Shown here: positions 61,427 through 64,000 of the stretch, piece by piece
Layout of the letters: the number at the start of each line of letters is the position of its first letter
How positions within the stretch are numbered: the first letter of the stretch is position 1
NCBI GenBank assembly: GCA_043819345.1
Contig: JBDREX010000054.1
Location: 1-64,000 of the forward strand
Direction: 5' to 3'
Length of the DNA stretch: 64,000 bases
Source: CAYRDK01 sp043819345
GTDB taxonomy: Bacteria > Omnitrophota > Gorgyraeia > Velamenicoccales > Velamenicoccaceae
Notes under the pieces: model-generated
Database searches by the model: none
Told to the model about the DNA's origin: nothing
Seen by the model: the letters and a program-made list of their open reading frames with translations, nothing else
Position numbers and translations under genes: made by a program

Positions 61427-61908
61427 ATATTTTTTAACTCCTCCGTTATCTTTTCTTTCTCCACAAGATTCAAGTCTTTCTCAGGAACGTCCTTAACATA
61501 ACCCGAAAATGATCTGCGCTGAACCTGTTTAATCTTTGACCGGCCTAAAAATTCCTGACAGCTCATTATTTTGACACCATAAGACCTAACCTGCCTGATA
61601 AGCCCTTTATCATCCGTCACGACTACAATATTACGCGGCAAAGCTTTAGCGATAACAAGACGGCAGATCTTTTCATCTGCCGTCTCATCCCTGGTAAAAA
61701 TAATCTCAAAAGGATATGCCTGTCTTACACCAACTACTTCTCTGGAGCCATCAAAAACAATAACCAGCTTATTTCTTAAAGACCCCCAAAGACGATTGCG
61801 CTCCACATAAGAAACAAATGCAGCCCGGGCTTCCTGAAGTGTTCTGTTTTTAAAAAGATTTGAGCTCTTAAGAACGTTGTAGCCATCTACGATATAGCAT
61901 AGCGACAT
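61399..61908 (-). CDS. NYN-domain ribonuclease-like protein (YacP type)
   Basis: A 169-residue protein from the ATG at 61908, with GGGAGGAGGGG upstream. It starts inside the end of the membrane protein gene (overlap 41 nt). The PIN-like NYN fold is indicated by acidic residues in IVDGYNVLKSS, VIVFDGSREV and VVTDDKGLIRQVRSYG. Such proteins cut RNA; the B. subtilis relative Rae1/YacP cleaves mRNA on ribosomes. Its neighbour DUF523 overlaps it by 28 nt. Confidence 0.85.
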   Translation of the reverse strand: MSLCYIVDGYNVLKSSNLFKNRTLQEARAAFVSYVERNRLWGSLRNKLVIVFDGSREVVGVRQAYPFEIIFTRDETADEKICRLVIAKALPRNIVVVTDDKGLIRQVRSYGVKIMSCQEFLGRSKIKQVQRRSFSGYVKDVPEKDLNLVEKEKITEELKNIWLKKEESS

Positions 61909-62839
61909 ACACCCCTCCTCCCAAGACGCCAAAAATAAACATCGCGCTAAAATTCAAAAGAGACAAAGTAAAAGCTTTTGTCGCGCTAACACCAATTTTA
62001 GTAAACAAAAAAACTGAAGCCGTATCCCGCACGCCTAATCCACCTACAGAAATAGGGATAACTGAAAAAGCGGATATAATCGGCACAAAAATAAGAAAAT
62101 AAATGATTTTTATATCCAACCCGATAGCCTTAGCAAGAAAATAATATACGAAAGCAACTCCCGCCTGTGTACCAACTGAGATCAGCCAGGCCCACACAAG
62201 ATATCGTCTTTTATGCCTGTAGCTGGAAGTAGCTTCATGCACTTTAAAGAGATAGTTTTTCAGCTTTTGGAAAGGGAAATATTTAAACAGTCCGTTAAAA
62301 AGACGGGAGGAAAACATAATGGCAGCTAACACAACAACAGCTGTCAGTAGAATGAACATCACCAATAAAACGGCCGGATCAGAAACAATATCCAGGCCAA
62401 ACATAACCGCCAATGTCAAAACCGTCAGGAGGCCAAAAAACCCACAAAATCTATCCAGAATCACTGTTGCCAAAATTCCACTGGAATGGCTCTTGGTATG
62501 CCTGGCAATATCAAAAGTTTTAACAGCATCTCCGCCAATCGTGGAAGGCAAAATCAGATTAAAAAACTGGCTGGTCATATACGAAGCAAGCAAGCGCAGC
62601 AATCCAACCTTAATCCCCAAGCCGGTACACAAAAAGCGCCATCTGATAAAAATTAAAAAATTCAAAAGCGCATACAAGGCAAAAGCATAGGCGATCATCT
62701 CAAAGTCAGAATTCTTGATCACCACAAAAAGGGCCAGAAAATCAACCTTACTAAATAAAAAAATCAGTAACGCAAGCGTAACACTGATTCTTAAAAATAA
62801 TAATGATATTTTTTTCAATTGTTTACCCTGTCGGGCCAT
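61868..62839 (-). CDS. lysylphosphatidylglycerol-synthase-like transmembrane protein (DUF2029/YbhN/AglD type)
   Basis: A 323-residue integral membrane protein with eight or so helices. The family signature appears as NLILPSTIGGDAVKTFDIARHTKS and PISVGGLGVRDTASVFLF. These proteins are thought to flip polyprenyl-phosphate sugars or be the flippase half of lysyl-PG synthase; no soluble aminoacyltransferase domain is attached. It lies downstream of trxB by 7 nt and overlaps the NYN gene, so all are in one transcript. It may serve a glycan pathway. Confidence 0.87.
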   Translation of the reverse strand: MARQGKQLKKISLLFLRISVTLALLIFLFSKVDFLALFVVIKNSDFEMIAYAFALYALLNFLIFIRWRFLCTGLGIKVGLLRLLASYMTSQFFNLILPSTIGGDAVKTFDIARHTKSHSSGILATVILDRFCGFFGLLTVLTLAVMFGLDIVSDPAVLLVMFILLTAVVVLAAIMFSSRLFNGLFKYFPFQKLKNYLFKVHEATSSYRHKRRYLVWAWLISVGTQAGVAFVYYFLAKAIGLDIKIIYFLIFVPIISAFSVIPISVGGLGVRDTASVFLFTKIGVSATKAFTLSLLNFSAMFIFGVLGGGVYVAMLYRRWLQRS

Positions 62840-62846
62840 AAAAAGC

Positions 62847-63782
62847 TCAGATCTTGTTCTCTAAAAATTTATTTATGCTGAAGGCTGCTATAGCACCATC
62901 AGAACAAGCTGTTACAACCTGATGCAAAGGCCTCGCCCTGCAATCACCTGCGGCAAAAACACCAATGCAAGAAGACATCATATTTTCATCTGTAATAACG
63001 CGCCCCTGCTCATTCAAATCCAGGAAACCCTTTAAAAAAGCCGTATCCGGTAAAAACCCTACAAAAATAAAGACACCATCACAGGCCAGGCTTTCCTCCT
63101 TAAGGGTTTTCACATTTTTTAGCCTCAAGGACTCCACTTTCATATCACCTATAATCTCAACAGGAATACTATCCCACTTAACCTCAATTTTATCATCCGC
63201 GAAAACTTTTTCCTGCAAAACAGCTGCTGCCCGCAAAGCATCACGGCGATGCACAATAGTAACTTTTTTGGCGACCTTTCTTAAATACAACGCTTCTTCT
63301 ATTGCCGTATCCCCTCCGCCAATAACCACAACGTGCTTATCTTTGAAAAGCGGACCATCACATGTCGCGCAATAAGAAACCCCGCGACCAATCAATTTAT
63401 TTTCGCCGGGAATACCTAATCTCTTTGGTTGAGCGCCAACAGAAATAACTACGCCCCTCGTATCATATTCCTGTTTCTTTTCAGTAATTTCTGAAACCGT
63501 AAAAACTCTGAAAAAATCTTTTTCCTGTTTGATCTGCTCAACTTTAACCGACTCTTCCAGCGATACATCCTCCAGGTCAGCCAATTGCTTCCTGCACTCG
63601 GAAAGCCAATCACCAACTTTCATCCCATAAACACCGGGAAAATTTTCTATTTTTTCTGTTAAAAGGACTTGCCCGCCAACAGCATTCTTTTCAAGAAGCT
63701 TTGTCTTTAATTTTGATCGTCCACCATAGAGCGCGGCAGTCAATCCCGCAGGCCCTGCTCCAATAACAACAATATCCAGCAT
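62847..63782 (-). CDS. trxB: thioredoxin reductase
   Basis: A 311-residue FAD- and NADPH-dependent enzyme that reduces thioredoxin. Motifs: FAD-binding GAGPAGLTAALY (8-19), redox pair C138 and C141 in CATCDG, NADPH-binding GGGDTAIEEALYL, and the C-terminal GVFAAGDCRARP. Length is typical. It is the first gene after the terminator at 63816-63841, so a promoter for trxB and the following genes probably lies in 63783-63897; TTGACA in that region could serve as a -35 box. No thioredoxin gene is in the window. Confidence 0.95.
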   Translation of the reverse strand: MLDIVVIGAGPAGLTAALYGGRSKLKTKLLEKNAVGGQVLLTEKIENFPGVYGMKVGDWLSECRKQLADLEDVSLEESVKVEQIKQEKDFFRVFTVSEITEKKQEYDTRGVVISVGAQPKRLGIPGENKLIGRGVSYCATCDGPLFKDKHVVVIGGGDTAIEEALYLRKVAKKVTIVHRRDALRAAAVLQEKVFADDKIEVKWDSIPVEIIGDMKVESLRLKNVKTLKEESLACDGVFIFVGFLPDTAFLKGFLDLNEQGRVITDENMMSSCIGVFAAGDCRARPLHQVVTACSDGAIAAFSINKFLENKI

Positions 63783-63815
63783 ACCAAAACCCTTTTATTT
63801 AAAAACATTTATATT

Positions 63816-63841
63816 AAAAAAATGCCATATTGTTATATGGC
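63816..63841 (-). terminator. intrinsic terminator
   Basis: On the minus strand GCCATAT (63841-63835), a 4-nt loop and ATATGGC (63830-63824) form a 7-bp stem followed directly by ATTTTTTT. It ends the transcript of the Cys-rich gene at the window edge and precedes trxB. Confidence 0.85.
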
Positions 63842-63897
63842 GACATTGTCAAAAATCTTTATGGCCTCAACCCTATATCAATACAGCAGAAATACTT

Positions 63898-63999
63898 TTA
63901 ATCTCTATCCAGATCTCTTAAGCAAGCCGGAAGATCTCTGTTTTTTTTATGATACGCAACACATTCACAACACAAACCTTTTCTTGGACAAGGTTCATA
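63898..63999 (-). CDS. Cys-rich small protein, C-terminal part (DUF6485-like)
   Basis: The last 33 codons of a gene that begins outside the window. They read YEPCPRKGLCCECVAYHK and then the LPACLR patch, ending at a TAA. The CPxxGxCCECVAYHxxxxxLPAC pattern matches small Cys-rich proteins (about 60-80 residues) that probably bind zinc or an iron-sulfur centre, which I associate with DUF6485. The start and any N-terminal cysteines are not visible. A terminator follows after 57 nt. Confidence 0.75.
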   Translation of the reverse strand, partial: YEPCPRKGLCCECVAYHKKNRDLPACLRDLDRD

Positions 64000-64000
64000 G

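Noticed and set aside
1..64000. tRNA, rRNA, transposase, integrase or phage genes
   Set aside because: No matching open frames or cloverleaf-like segments were found in the spacers or gene products read.

Overview
The window looks like a stretch of chromosome from an uncultivated, probably anaerobic, Gram-negative-type bacterium. The best guess, from gene style alone, is a member of Candidatus Omnitrophota or a neighbouring lineage. This is inference: no rRNA or other marker gene is present. The clues are seven radical SAM proteins in 64 kb (three with B12-binding domains), several GT39-like lipid-linked glycosyltransferases, a GT9 heptosyltransferase-like enzyme, lipoproteins, small secreted TPR and coiled-coil proteins, a class II superoxide reductase, and a moderately AT-rich sequence. 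Every gene I can support lies on the minus strand, so transcription runs from high to low coordinates. I see no tRNA, rRNA, CRISPR array, insertion sequence or prophage.

Layout in transcription order (high to low). 63999-57966: a Cys-rich small protein cut by the window edge, a strong terminator, thioredoxin reductase, a flippase-like membrane protein, NYN and DUF523 proteins, an MBL hydrolase, a UbiA prenyltransferase and a DUF362 protein. 57882-54460: a lipoprotein overlapping alpha-glucan phosphorylase, a YbhB-like protein and a small membrane protein. 54248-52603: two secreted coiled-coil proteins behind a hairpin-bearing leader. 52411-38465: a surface-glycan or lipid-type cluster with membrane glycosyltransferases, GT9 and GT2 enzymes, five radical SAM enzymes, an orphan TPP-dependent E1 alpha/beta pair and a methyltransferase. 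38456-32399: NnrE, a TMTC-like glycosyltransferase, Dtd, an ArsP-type permease and TPR proteins. 32255-23391: an antiporter, flavodoxin-like, cupin and CBS proteins, an APC permease fused to a PTS EIIA domain, a CNT nucleoside transporter, RlmB and an HD protein. 22690-14078: a PurF-like protein, a beta-phosphoglucomutase/trehalose-phosphatase fusion, a GH65 phosphorylase fused to a degenerate receiver domain, and CBS, DUF1846 and DUF2062 proteins. 13997-102: radical SAM proteins, ferritin-like and superoxide reductase proteins, an Fe-ADH, a GT39 enzyme, an ABC exporter and a PAS protein.

The most unusual signal is not a gene. Many intergenic spacers are filled by degenerate tandem octamers (type CAACCCGC / AAACTCGT) that keep exact 8-nt register for up to 39 units. 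The two long arrays, and all but a few of the shorter tracts, start almost at the stop codon of one gene and end just before the ribosome-binding site of the next. On the transcribed strand the long arrays read as GGG runs every 8 nt, a G-quadruplex-compatible pattern. Other points worth a second look are the GH65-receiver fusion with Ser in place of the phospho-Asp, the PurF homologue lacking its catalytic N-terminal Cys, an HD-domain protein with Asn for a metal-binding His, and the orphan E1 pair inside the glycan cluster.
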